From Kluyvera ascorbata_C (GTDB taxonomy: Bacteria > Pseudomonadota > Gammaproteobacteria > Enterobacterales > Enterobacteriaceae), in the NCBI RefSeq assembly GCF_044197065.1, contig NZ_JBIQOI010000007.1, forward strand, positions 1 to 64,000: a DNA stretch of 64,000 nucleotides, given 5' to 3'. How positions within the stretch are numbered: position 1 is the first letter of the stretch; each line of letters starts with the position of its first letter. Shown here in pieces: positions 8,488 through 16,111 of the stretch. The translations under genes and the position numbers were made by a program. The notes below the pieces were generated by a model. That model searched no databases. It was given only the letters and a program-made list of their open reading frames with translations, and had not been told where the DNA came from.

Positions 8488-8768
8488 TTGGCTGTTTATT
8501 TAGGGTGAAACTGTATTTATGGGTGTTTGGCACTGGAATATTTATCACTCTCTTCCCGTACTATGAGTTAGGGTACAATTATCAGCGTGTGGAATATATT
8601 ATGATACCTATTCAGACGACTATAAAGAATAAAATAATTGGGAGGAGCGCGCGCCCTTTACTTGTTGTTACAAAACATCATTTAGCTTAAGTCTAATAAT
8701 TATTGCTCATGTGGTGATTGTTTTTAAAATGACCGCAGCGATTATTTCCATAATAGATAAAGGGAATT
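8488..8768. other. AT-rich gap before the PAAR gene
   Basis: No convincing gene is seen. An open frame starting with GTG at 8505 (61 codons, two hydrophobic stretches) lacks a ribosome site and recognisable homology, and could be a gene remnant. The stretch must contain the promoter of the PAAR-domain gene. Confidence 0.5.
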
Positions 8769-9956
8769 ATGTCTGTAAAACTAAAAGTCATTACCGTTGG
8801 GGATAAAACCACCACAGGGGGAACGGTAAAAAACGGTGCTCTGACGGTGTTTTGCCAAGGCCGACCTGTTGCTCTTATTGATTCCGAATCTTTTTGCCCT
8901 CAATGCAAAACTCTCGGAGTTATCCGGCAGACCAGGCCATTCAACGTTTTCACTGAAAACAAACAAGTTTGTCTTGAAAACGATGTGGTTGAATGTGGCT
9001 GTCCGATAGGTACTAACCGCCTGATTGCTTCCCCTGATGCCTATGAGTTTATTGGTTACGATGATGGTTCGGTCAGTTCCACCATTTCTTATAAAGAGGT
9101 ACCCGACTTTATCCAGAACGGGGGAAACACTCTGTTCAGCACGGGGGAGAAAGAACCAGAACAGCACGCACAGGTAGCGAAAAAACAAAATAGCTTTGCT
9201 GACATCTGTAAGCCAAAAGATAACCAGCTACTGAACGGCGTTTACCTCTGGACTGAAACGACAAGTGCAGGTCATGTTTTCGTTTCGGTGCATGACAATA
9301 ACAGCATCTGCCTCTACACCTATGGACGATATGGACGCACTGATAAAAGTACCTTCACCGGGGATGGGATTTTAGATTTTTTCCAGGATGAAGATGCGCG
9401 TAAGTATTACCGATACGAACTTTATGAAATGGGTGCTCGCGCTTTCCGCATTGATGATGCAGATCCTAAAATAACCCGTAACTTCTTCGAAAGCCTTTGG
9501 AATAGCGGTGTAACCCCCATTCAAACGCCAAACATGCAAGACGGTACAAAGCGAAGAGGCCGCACAATTGATAAGTATGATGTGACCGATAGTAACTGTA
9601 CCACCCACTCAGTTGAGGGGATCAAGTTTGCTGGCTCAAAGTTATTCGATCACGGTTACACATCCACGACAACACAGCTACCAATCGACATAGAAGACGA
9701 TTTTACTATTCCGGTATCACTGCAAAGTTACCTTGAATCAAAGAGTGTAGGTGACACCTCAATTCTTGTTGTCGAAATGACGAATATACTCAAACAGCAG
9801 TACCCTAACACCGAGAACAAAAGCCCTCAACCCATGGGAGGGAGTGCAAAAATTCAACAACCTGCTGCCGATTCCGCTGCAGTTGCTGGCTCAACATCCC
9901 CATACTCAGGTGGTACGGTAGGCGGTTCATTGGGAAGTACTTACGATGATGAATAA
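8769..9956 (+). CDS. PAAR-domain type VI secretion effector candidate with C-terminal toxin domain
   Basis: A 395-residue protein. Residues 1 to about 95 are a PAAR domain (GDKTTTGGTVKNGALTVFCQG, FCPQC, ENDVVECGCPIGTNR) that caps the VgrG spike of a type VI secretion system. The remaining part, from about residue 150, contains a conserved-looking GHVFVSVH segment and a later DSNCTTHSVEGIKF segment; a histidine followed by a cysteine in this order would suit a permuted papain-like (NlpC/P60-type) amidase, but this is inference. The tail after residue 340 is low-complexity, rich in Ser, Gly and Pro. There are no other type VI genes in the window, so it would be an orphan cargo effector. It overlaps the downstream small membrane-protein gene by 11 bp. 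Confidence 0.8.
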   Translation: MSVKLKVITVGDKTTTGGTVKNGALTVFCQGRPVALIDSESFCPQCKTLGVIRQTRPFNVFTENKQVCLENDVVECGCPIGTNRLIASPDAYEFIGYDDGSVSSTISYKEVPDFIQNGGNTLFSTGEKEPEQHAQVAKKQNSFADICKPKDNQLLNGVYLWTETTSAGHVFVSVHDNNSICLYTYGRYGRTDKSTFTGDGILDFFQDEDARKYYRYELYEMGARAFRIDDADPKITRNFFESLWNSGVTPIQTPNMQDGTKRRGRTIDKYDVTDSNCTTHSVEGIKFAGSKLFDHGYTSTTTQLPIDIEDDFTIPVSLQSYLESKSVGDTSILVVEMTNILKQQYPNTENKSPQPMGGSAKIQQPAADSAAVAGSTSPYSGGTVGGSLGSTYDDE

Positions 9957-10209
9957 GAAATTCTGGATCAGGTGGGCGAGTATCGCACTGATCTGTCTGG
10001 CGTATTACGTTATCGTGCTTTATTTCGACCTGGTCTTCGCTCTTAACTTTTCAGAGACAATGAGCCAAGGCGGAGCATTTACACCTTCTCAATGCACCTG
10101 GTTTGTTAAGGAGCTATCGCAAAATCACTCTGATTCGGCTTTAGCTTCTATCATTGGTTTCGCTGTTTGCGTCCCTCTGATTCTGCTCATCTTCAAGAAA
10201 GTGAGATGA
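9946..10209 (+). CDS. Small two-helix membrane protein, candidate immunity protein of the PAAR effector
   Basis: An 87-residue protein with a transmembrane helix at about residues 8-30 (WIRWASIALICLAYYVIVLY) and another near the C-terminus (IIGFAVCVPLILLIF), separated by a polar segment of about 35 residues with one cysteine that would face the periplasm. Its start overlaps the end of the PAAR gene by 11 bp; ATG 9949 is an equal alternative. Immunity proteins against periplasm-acting type VI toxins are typically small, membrane-anchored and encoded immediately behind the effector, which is the only basis for the proposed role. No family name is recognised. Confidence 0.7.
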   Translation: MMNKKFWIRWASIALICLAYYVIVLYFDLVFALNFSETMSQGGAFTPSQCTWFVKELSQNHSDSALASIIGFAVCVPLILLIFKKVR

Positions 10210-10211
10210 CC

Positions 10212-10240
10212 GTCAAAGGCTGGGAGATCCAGCCTTTGAC
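10212..10240 (+). terminator. Perfect 12-bp hairpin after the PAAR/immunity pair
   Basis: GTCAAAGGCTGG (10212-10223), loop GAGAT, and its exact complement (10229-10240) begin 2 bp after the stop codon. The following sequence has few T residues, so it may end transcription weakly or protect the mRNA 3' end. Confidence 0.6.
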
Positions 10241-10440
10241 CTTATCCCTGATTTTAGACAATAAAAACCTAGTGCCCCCTGGTGGTAAGACAACGCGCGG
10301 AGCCATTAGGCGACAACATCAGGGTATGTCAGACAGTGAAGTTTATCAGGATGACCATTCCCCAAAAAAGCGAGGCCGAACCGCTGGCTGAGCATGCATT
10401 TCGTGTGTAGGTGCTGCATTAGGGATGATGGACAAATTCT
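10241..10440. other. Short gene-free stretch left of the island end
   Basis: Between the PAAR pair and the island boundary no gene, RNA or clear repeat is seen. A 74-codon open frame starting inside the preceding gene has no ribosome site and no recognisable similarity. Confidence 0.5.
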
Positions 10441-10513
10441 GGATTATAAGCACAAAAAAAAGACGTTCGTTGACGTCTATTGATGTTCCGATGGTGCGAA
10501 GGCCGGACTCGAA
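10441..10513 (-). repeat. Left attachment site of the leuX island (decayed copy of leuX 3' end)
   Basis: These 73 bp repeat 35805-35877, which is the 3' end of leuX and its terminator; a 30-bp core (10468-10497 and 35831-35860) is identical. Bases 10492-10513 correspond to the last ~23 bases of the tRNA but one C of the acceptor stem is missing, and the match stops in the T-arm. This is the expected scar of integration into a tRNA 3' end by a P4-type integrase. Confidence 0.9.
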
Positions 10514-10568
10514 TTTAACACCCAAAATACTGATATCAATAGATTTTATAAATTGGCATAAACAACCA

Positions 10569-10588
10569 TACCCACACTTGTACCCACA
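10569..10588 (+). repeat. Candidate integrase arm-type repeat, left end
   Basis: The 20-mer TACCCACACTTGTACCCACA matches 17 of 20 bases of 35712-35731 just upstream of the integrase gene, in the same orientation. Both copies lie just inside the two island ends, about 75-145 bp from the attachment cores, as arm-type recombinase sites do. Confidence 0.55.
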
Positions 10589-10631
10589 AGTTAAAATCCG
10601 TACAAAAAATAGACATTGTGAGTGGGTATAA

Positions 10632-10660
10632 AGCCATATCAGTAGAACACCGATATGGCT
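10632..10660 (-). terminator. Terminator-like hairpin after the Mrr-type gene
   Basis: A 9-bp perfect stem (10632-10640 with 10652-10660), followed on the minus strand by TTTATAC. It lies 14 bp past the stop codon of the minus-strand restriction-enzyme gene. Confidence 0.6.
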
Positions 10661-10673
10661 ATCAAAGCAAGAT

Positions 10674-11681
10674 TCAGGCAGGTAGGAAAGTTTTCTTTAG
10701 GGGCACTAAAATCTTGGTCTCGATGTCGACTTGCTCATAGTTTTCAATCAATGTTCTGACAAGATCTTCAAGTGTCCATAGAGTCAGCGGGATATTCGAA
10801 CGATCGGCTTCATAGCGAGCATCCTTAGTAAAACCGCCAGTGCTAACGTAAAGGCCGCGATCGTCTTTATGACGACCACCAATAAAACTTCGAATCTCCG
10901 GGCTTCCCATCTGTCCTTTACGGTGTTTTACCTCAACCACAATACGCGGGTTTTCAAACCCAAACCCATCTGGCGAGGCAATAATATCCTTCCCACGATC
11001 TGGCCCCACGGGAGATACTTGTGTTTTATACCCCATACTGCGTAAAACGCCAGCTACCAGATACTCCATTTCTTTCGGTTCGAGTGCATTAACTCGATCT
11101 TTGATGCCTTCACGCGCCAACGATTCCATATCACGAAGTAGATCAGGGGTGCCTTCATCTTCATCCATAGTAATTGGATTCTGAGTAATGACATCTATAG
11201 TGGGTTTCTTATCCTGCAAAAGCTCCTCTAACGCATACTCTGGAAGCTGGAAAACCGTCAGCGTAGAACCCAATGTATTCTTGGTAGCAACAGACAGTCT
11301 ATCGCGGTCGATTTCTTGAGTATTCCATTTAACCTGCCGAGCGATACCCATCCCCTCTTCCACCCATTCAGGATGATATTGGAAGTCTGAAGTAACTTTG
11401 CCTAGCAAATAAGTACGGTTGGCTGGCGAATAGGTAATAACCCAATCACCCTTTTGGATCTCATTCACAAAACGCCAGACCTGCGATGCACCAGAACGCG
11501 CAGTTCCCAGCTTTGTTAAGGGATCTGCCTCCTGGTATAAGGCGAGTAACTGGGCTCGGGACAGGCCGGGTTTGACTAATGGAGCCAGCTGAGACCAGCC
11601 AATGCCAACAATTTGCTTATCGCGAAAATCGTCATAGAGCTTACCGCCGTCACCGCGGATCATCCACATTCTGTTGCCCAT
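10674..11681 (-). CDS. Mrr-type restriction endonuclease with N-terminal EVE-like domain
   Basis: A 335-residue protein. The N-terminal ~130 residues (MWMIRGDGG, VGIGWSQL, GDWVITYSP, YLLGKV) look like an EVE/PUA-type modified-base reader. The C-terminal ~150 residues form a Mrr-type PD-(D/E)XK nuclease: DRGKDIIASPDGFG then VVEVKHRKGQMG, giving the D...E-x-K catalytic triad, followed by YVSTGGFTKDA typical of the family. Such fusions act as type IV enzymes that cut modified foreign DNA. AAGGGA sits 6 bases before the ATG at 11681. It is the most distal gene of the left island block, next to the attachment site. Domain order is seen; the modification recognised is unknown. Confidence 0.85.
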   Translation of the reverse strand: MGNRMWMIRGDGGKLYDDFRDKQIVGIGWSQLAPLVKPGLSRAQLLALYQEADPLTKLGTARSGASQVWRFVNEIQKGDWVITYSPANRTYLLGKVTSDFQYHPEWVEEGMGIARQVKWNTQEIDRDRLSVATKNTLGSTLTVFQLPEYALEELLQDKKPTIDVITQNPITMDEDEGTPDLLRDMESLAREGIKDRVNALEPKEMEYLVAGVLRSMGYKTQVSPVGPDRGKDIIASPDGFGFENPRIVVEVKHRKGQMGSPEIRSFIGGRHKDDRGLYVSTGGFTKDARYEADRSNIPLTLWTLEDLVRTLIENYEQVDIETKILVPLKKTFLPA

Positions 11682-11757
11682 ACTCGTCCCTTCATGAGGA
11701 AAAGAAATTAAGCTGGATCATAAGCTTGTTAGCCGTAGGCGTCAAAACTCTCCAAAA

Positions 11758-12588
11758 TTACTTCGCTAACATTCCTGGGTAGTGTTTAGCGATAATATCG
11801 TTCATCCTCTCGACCAAATCCAGGCGCTTAAAAGTCAAGTGCGCAGTGCCCTTCTGAAAGTAGCGAACGCGGAAGAACTCATCCTCATAAACATCCTTAT
11901 CCGGGTTATCTCGAATATGCGCCATCAACCGAGTAGTTATATCGCTACGGTTGTCAGGTATTGATTTACCACTCAGCAAAAACAGCATTCGCTCTAAGTC
12001 AGCCAACTGATCCCTCCGCCAACCCCAGTTAAGGCTAAAACCCCAGCGGTTATGAATTACCAAATTGTTAATGATTATCTTCTTACCAAATCTGCAGGGA
12101 CTATTGGTTTTGTAATCCCACGACAGGCCTTTGAAGACATTAATGATCCCGCGCTCAAAGACATCCATTTTGTTCAGATGTAACTGTTCAAAAGTACTGA
12201 GAATGTTCGCCTCACTGATAGCTGGAAGATCGCCCTCCTCCAGGTTCTTGTGCCACTGGTCGCGAGCCTGTGCATCCATCAAGACCATCATGCCTGATTT
12301 CAGCATCAAATCGCGCCAGATACTACTGTCGATATTGCGGGTGACTGCAGGCATCGCTTTATCAGCCTTCTCAGTCAGCCAACTATCGTAGCGGTGCCCA
12401 GGCTTCATCGCCCAGTCTTGCGCTGTACCACCGCCAATTTCTGAGGTTAACCCTGAAATGGCATCAAGCTGCTCAATGAGTTGTTCTATCTGTTTTAATG
12501 CGGAATCGCGTCCAGTGACTACACGTTCGATACTGGTCGAAAGAATGAGCTCATTGTGTTCCGTCAACACGTCGTGTTCTGTTTGCAT
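11758..12588 (-). CDS. DUF4942 family protein
   Basis: A 276-residue protein of the DUF4942 type, recognised by its central FERGIINVFKGLSWDYKTN segment, the KKIIINNLV segment and the C-terminal FFRVRYFQKGTAHLTFKR block. These proteins are usually found directly downstream of cbeA/cbtA in CP4-like islands, as here; some carry a methyltransferase-like fold, but no catalytic motif is visible and no function is established. It lies 77 bp from the restriction gene and 113 bp beyond cbtA, with a terminator-like hairpin in the second gap. Confidence 0.8.
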   Translation of the reverse strand: MQTEHDVLTEHNELILSTSIERVVTGRDSALKQIEQLIEQLDAISGLTSEIGGGTAQDWAMKPGHRYDSWLTEKADKAMPAVTRNIDSSIWRDLMLKSGMMVLMDAQARDQWHKNLEEGDLPAISEANILSTFEQLHLNKMDVFERGIINVFKGLSWDYKTNSPCRFGKKIIINNLVIHNRWGFSLNWGWRRDQLADLERMLFLLSGKSIPDNRSDITTRLMAHIRDNPDKDVYEDEFFRVRYFQKGTAHLTFKRLDLVERMNDIIAKHYPGMLAK

Positions 12589-12613
12589 CGTTAATCGTCC
12601 ATAAAAGCAAACA

Positions 12614-12635
12614 CGCCTGCCGGGAGTGGCAGGCG
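12614..12635 (-). terminator. Terminator-like hairpin after cbtA
   Basis: CGCCTGCC (12614-12621) pairs with GGCAGGCG (12628-12635); on the minus strand TGTTTGCTTTT follows. It would end the transcript from the toxin-antitoxin genes before the DUF4942 gene. Confidence 0.65.
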
Positions 12636-12701
12636 CATTATGCGATGAATAAAAAAGGTGGGAAGTTCAGATGTAAAAATCAGGAATGGGGCTCGAAGAA
12701 A

Positions 12702-13022
12702 TCAAGTATTTATTAATCCGGTAGCTCGCCTGGCTCTGAGAATATCGGTGGCGGTCAGGAATGGTGTTTGATCTTGCCAAGTGAATCCCTTACGGTCAGT
12801 GCGTACCAGTTCATAGCGTTCCACCAGGAAATTCACTGCATCAGCAAGTGTAATACCAGCTTCAATATGCTCTTGGATGGCCTCGTCGTCGTGAAATGGC
12901 GTGTCGTTAAGTGTCAGGCCGTAATGGTGTTCCAGCAGATACGTTAACAGTTGCTGCCAGACCTGTACGGGCGACAGGCGTGACGAAACCGGCACCGTGG
13001 CCGGTACAGTTGAAATGTGCAT
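12702..13022 (-). CDS. cbtA: CbtA-family cytoskeleton-binding toxin
   Basis: A 106-residue toxin of the CbtA/YkfI/YpjF family. Recognisable parts are VWQQLLTYLLEHHYGLTLNDTPF, DDEAIQEHIEAGITLADAVNFLVERYELVR and the C-terminal TATDILRARRATGL. In E. coli CbtA blocks cell division and shape by binding FtsZ and MreB, and is countered by CbeA. The antitoxin gene lies 33 bp upstream in the same direction, the standard type IV toxin-antitoxin arrangement. Length is close to the usual ~115-125 residues, and no frame disruption is seen. Confidence 0.9.
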   Translation of the reverse strand: MHISTVPATVPVSSRLSPVQVWQQLLTYLLEHHYGLTLNDTPFHDDEAIQEHIEAGITLADAVNFLVERYELVRTDRKGFTWQDQTPFLTATDILRARRATGLINT

Positions 13023-13055
13023 AATTTGGGTCCTGATAAAAGAAGAGAGAAGACG

Positions 13056-13379
13056 TTATTGGGTGGGATAAACAGTGAGGTAAACGTAGCCGCAGCTACT
13101 AAGGGTATCAGCTATACAAGTTAGACCTGTAAGCTGAATGGTCATCTGATGTTGCTGCTGTGGATTTAGCTCACCGGAACGCAACATATTTTCTAACTGC
13201 TCTATAAACAGTGGGAAAGCATTTTCCAGGCTTTGTAGCTGCTCTGGGCTAAAGCTTCCCATCAAACCAGCCCTGTCAGCCAGGTAATGCAGCCGGTTGC
13301 CTTCCTGAACTAATCTTGCGCCAAATCGTGGGGTGATATCGCTTTGTAGCCCCCATTCATGGGATAGTGTGAATGGCAT
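13056..13379 (-). CDS. cbeA: CbeA-family antitoxin
   Basis: A 107-residue antitoxin of the CbeA/YeeU/YfjZ family, with the typical MPFTLSHEWGLQSDITPRFGARLVQEGN start, the LHYLADRAG segment and the C-terminal CGYVYLTVYPT ending. These proteins do not bind the toxin; they stabilise FtsZ and MreB polymers, which makes this a type IV system. It sits between the RadC-like gene (13 bp away) and cbtA (33 bp), as in the E. coli CP4-44 and CP4-57 elements. Confidence 0.92.
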   Translation of the reverse strand: MPFTLSHEWGLQSDITPRFGARLVQEGNRLHYLADRAGLMGSFSPEQLQSLENAFPLFIEQLENMLRSGELNPQQQHQMTIQLTGLTCIADTLSSCGYVYLTVYPTQ

Positions 13380-13391
13380 GAAAACCTCCGT

Positions 13392-13862
13392 TTAAAGCAA
13401 CCCCTGCTCAGCAAAAGAAACCACTTCATTCCCAACAACCAAATGATCCAACACTCGCACTTCTACCAGTGCTAACGCTTTCACTATCCGCTGAGTGATA
13501 TGTTTATCCTGCTGACTGATTTCTGTCGTACCTGACGGATGGTTATGAGCCAGAATGACTGCAGCAGCATTGTGCTTCAGTGCCAATTTAACCACTTCGC
13601 GGGGATGAACTTCGGTTTGGCTGAGTGTGCCGGTAAACAGTGTTTCGCATCCCAGCAGGCAGTGCTGATTGTCGAGATACAACACCATAAAAACTTCACG
13701 CTCCTGATGAGCCATCTGTAATTGCAGCCAGGTTTTAGTGACGCTGGTGGAAGTAAATGACTCACTCGGTTGACGCTGATATTTCTCCACCAGTCGTAAC
13801 GCCCGACGAATGATGCGTTGCTCTCTTGCAGGAAATACCGGGGATAAATTGAATACAGACAT
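13392..13862 (-). CDS. RadC-like JAB-domain protein (YeeS/YkfG/YfjY type)
   Basis: A 156-residue short RadC paralogue. The JAMM metal-binding motif is complete: HNHPSG followed by D eight residues later (EISQQDKHI), and an upstream glutamate in HPREVV. The short version lacks the helix-hairpin-helix domain of chromosomal RadC and is a regular member of the yeeR-yeeV type module, directly before cbeA. Biochemical role unknown; DNA repair was proposed for the family long ago on weak grounds, and a deubiquitinase-like peptidase activity is equally possible. Confidence 0.88.
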   Translation of the reverse strand: MSVFNLSPVFPAREQRIIRRALRLVEKYQRQPSESFTSTSVTKTWLQLQMAHQEREVFMVLYLDNQHCLLGCETLFTGTLSQTEVHPREVVKLALKHNAAAVILAHNHPSGTTEISQQDKHITQRIVKALALVEVRVLDHLVVGNEVVSFAEQGLL

Positions 13863-13932
13863 ATTTGCTCCTTAAAACAAAAAGACTCGCCGATTTATTG
13901 GCAAGACCTTAGGGAAGGGATAATAGAAAGGC

Positions 13933-14751
13933 TCACGAAGCAAGCTGCAGCATATTCTCGGCCATCACCCACAGAGCGCGATTGAGCTTTACATCCCCGT
14001 CAATACCTTTGACGGCGCGGGTTTGAGCACGTTTACCTTTCATCGTTCGTCCCGACAGTCCACCTTTAATCAGGTTCTCCTGAATGCGCTGATAAGTGGT
14101 CCACAGGTCATTACTCTCATCCTGCCAGCGCCGCGGGATAAGGATCTGCGATTCCGTCACCGGCTGATGCTCTTCACCAAAGCGATAGGTTAATGCCGCT
14201 TTTGCCATTGCTAGTTGGGCCGGTGGGGGGAGTAGCAGCGACTGCATCGCATCTCGCTTCTCTTCAACCCGGTCAAATATCCCCAGTACCTCATAAGCCC
14301 CTTCAATGACTTTCTCCACCACGTTACCCTTATGGGGAACACGCACTTCACCAAAGCTCTCACCGCAAATCAGCCCATTTTGGCAAACCGATCTAAAAAG
14401 TCCCGGCAGCATCTGGTATGAGCTGGAACCGTCATGGCTATTAAGCAGAATAATTTCCGGCACTTGCTTGCCAGTGATTTGGCCTTCGCGGCGCAGGCGC
14501 AGCATATGTTTAGTGTGTTCACGCTTGCTCTGATCCCGCACACGAGTCTGGCAGGCAAAGAACGGCTGGAAGCCTTCTCGCTGCAGGTTATCGAGAAGGG
14601 TTATGGTCGGGATGTAGGTGTATCGGTCGCTACGTGATTCATGCTTTTCTTCACTAAAGACACTCGGTACGTAATGCGCCAGTTCATCATGGGTTAGAGG
14701 ACGGTCGCGGCGAACCAGGTTGACCGCACCAAAGCGGCTGGCTAATTTCAT
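13933..14751 (-). CDS. DUF932 family protein (YfjQ/YubM type)
   Basis: A 272-residue protein of the DUF932 family, seen in the MKLASRFGAVNLVRRDRPL start, YIPTITLLDNLQREGFQPFF, the LLNSHDGSSSYQMLPGLFRSVCQNGL core and the C-terminal LNRALWVMAENM. Homologues are widespread on plasmids and CP4-type islands next to radC-like genes and are thought to relate to DNA maintenance or transfer, without biochemical proof. It is preceded by a strong terminator hairpin, so it probably starts its own transcript together with the radC-cbeA-cbtA genes. Confidence 0.85.
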   Translation of the reverse strand: MKLASRFGAVNLVRRDRPLTHDELAHYVPSVFSEEKHESRSDRYTYIPTITLLDNLQREGFQPFFACQTRVRDQSKREHTKHMLRLRREGQITGKQVPEIILLNSHDGSSSYQMLPGLFRSVCQNGLICGESFGEVRVPHKGNVVEKVIEGAYEVLGIFDRVEEKRDAMQSLLLPPPAQLAMAKAALTYRFGEEHQPVTESQILIPRRWQDESNDLWTTYQRIQENLIKGGLSGRTMKGKRAQTRAVKGIDGDVKLNRALWVMAENMLQLAS

Positions 14752-14786
14752 GATAATTTCCTTAGGTTTTGGGGCATAAAAACAGA

Positions 14787-14815
14787 AGCCCCTGCTCCGT
14801 GAGGAGGCAGGGGCT
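14787..14815 (-). terminator. Terminator between the small ORF and the DUF932 gene
   Basis: AGCCCCTGCTCC (14787-14798) pairs with GGAGGCAGGGGCT (14803-14815) with one bulged G; on the minus strand the stem is followed by TTCTGTTTTT. Confidence 0.8.
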
Positions 14816-14852
14816 ATGTGCAGGTTCAGTGATCCTTGCAGCAGAAGGTGGC

Positions 14853-15065
14853 TCAGAAGTTGTCCAGGATCCGTAATATCTGCGCCATCAGGGCAGTTAT
14901 CAGCGCGGTCACCAGCAGCGTGGCTGCTTCTCTGGCTGCATCTATGCTGTCGTCATCGCGACCGGCCTGACGAAAGCGGATTTCAATAAATTGTCGGGCT
15001 TGCTGACCGCCGTACCAGGTCAGAACCTGACCCAAAGCGGTCACTAGCATTTTCAGAAAAATCAT
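14853..15065 (-). CDS. Small hypothetical island protein (70 aa)
   Basis: A 70-residue protein with two amphipathic/hydrophobic segments (MIFLKMLVTALGQVLTWYGG and ATLLVTALITALMAQILRIL) separated by a charged linker RFRQAGRDDDS. It lies 81 bp after the secreted-protein gene on the same strand and is followed by a terminator. It may be membrane-associated. Similar short frames occur at this position in CP4-like islands; no function is known, and the call rests on its size, position and a reasonable ribosome site (GGAGCAAACCC before the ATG). Confidence 0.6.
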   Translation of the reverse strand: MIFLKMLVTALGQVLTWYGGQQARQFIEIRFRQAGRDDDSIDAAREAATLLVTALITALMAQILRILDNF

Positions 15066-15146
15066 AGGGTTTGCTCCGGACTGCCTGACGGCAGTCCGTT
15101 GGTGATGTGACGTCTTTTATGGAGGGAGATGAAACAGAGAGACTAC

Positions 15147-15506
15147 TCAGTTATAGGTGTAGCGCCACGCCCCTCTGTCGGTGGTGACTACCACTTCCGA
15201 AGCCACGCACTCATTATAAAAATTCACTTTGACGGACTGCCCGTAGCGCAGAGTGATCGGCAGAATGGTTTCCTTGTTAACGGAGGACATAAACTTTTTG
15301 TTGTCGATGCGGCAGTTGCCCCGATTAACGTCAATGTTTTCAACTTTCACACTGTCATCCAGCGAGGTGACCACTACAGTGGCGTAGCGTGTTCCGGCAG
15401 GATGAACATAATCACTGGTCTCCACTTTTATTGGAGAAGTTGGCTCGGCCAGCGCCGAAGCAGACAGTAAAAATAGTGCGGGTATCAACCATTGTTTGAT
15501 TTTCAC
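15147..15506 (-). CDS. Secreted island protein (119 aa, unknown function)
   Basis: A 119-residue protein with a clear Sec signal peptide (MKIKQWLIPALFLLSASALA, cleavage after ALA). The mature ~99 residues are predicted mostly beta (YATVVVTSLDD, ILPITLRYGQSVKVNF, SEVVVTTDRGAWRYTY) and contain two cysteines, which could form a disulfide in the periplasm. It is the middle gene of a run on the minus strand (WYL regulator, second secreted protein, this one). No family name is recognised; similar small periplasmic proteins accompany YfjR-type regulators in CP4-57-like elements. Confidence 0.75.
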   Translation of the reverse strand: MKIKQWLIPALFLLSASALAEPTSPIKVETSDYVHPAGTRYATVVVTSLDDSVKVENIDVNRGNCRIDNKKFMSSVNKETILPITLRYGQSVKVNFYNECVASEVVVTTDRGAWRYTYN

Positions 15507-15592
15507 AGCAAATTCCTTTTAAGAGTAACGTATCGCCGGAGCACGAATATCATCATTCATTACCAGCAACAGACGGTAAAAACATGTACAAA

Positions 15593-16057
15593 TCAGAGTG
15601 AGGCCTTTGCCACACAGCCGTGTGTGCCAAACTCTGGCAGCACCTTCGCAGCCCCGGCTAGCGTGAAAGTTGCGGGCTTGACCCCTTCACCGGATACCGA
15701 GACCTGTTTGCCGTTACGCAACTGTGTCCAGGCCAGCACCAGGTTATTGCTGCCGACACGACTGTCAGACTCACTGATATCAATGGACTCCCCACCGTCA
15801 ATGCTGACCTGGAGGTTTCTATCCTCATCCATACTGACTTCATGCCCGTTAGCGTCCGTAAATATGACCGTGGCTGGCTGTGAGCCGTAATCCTCACAGG
15901 ACAGATATAACTGCGACTGACCTTTCCCCTTAATAACAAACTCTGATACGCCTTGGCCCCAACCACTGGACCAGGTGTCCTTATTTCCAAAAGCCTGCGC
16001 CATGACCGGAACTAGGCCACAGACCAGCACGAACGCGCTGAGTGATGAATTGTTCAT
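15593..16057 (-). CDS. Secreted island protein, YfjT-like
   Basis: A 154-residue protein with a signal peptide (MNNSSLSAFVLVCGLVPVMAQA). The mature part is beta-rich and contains two cysteines (SCEDYG near the start, HGCVAKAS at the end) that could pair. Content and position next to a YfjR-like regulator resemble YfjT of the E. coli CP4-57 element, but this is judged by eye. Function unknown. It precedes the 119-residue secreted protein by 86 bp and follows the regulator by 54 bp, so the three are probably cotranscribed. Confidence 0.75.
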   Translation of the reverse strand: MNNSSLSAFVLVCGLVPVMAQAFGNKDTWSSGWGQGVSEFVIKGKGQSQLYLSCEDYGSQPATVIFTDANGHEVSMDEDRNLQVSIDGGESIDISESDSRVGSNNLVLAWTQLRNGKQVSVSGEGVKPATFTLAGAAKVLPEFGTHGCVAKASL

Positions 16058-16111
16058 GAATGTATCCTTTTATGAGTAAAGCAAATTGTCCTGACGGACG
16101 GGAATACGGGC

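Noticed and set aside
8505..8690. 61-codon frame between symE and the PAAR gene
   Set aside because: GTG start without ribosome site, no family, AT-rich gap; could be a remnant but cannot be supported as a gene.
10425..10631. 68-codon frame across the left island end
   Set aside because: It consists of the leuX 3' end/terminator repeat read as protein.
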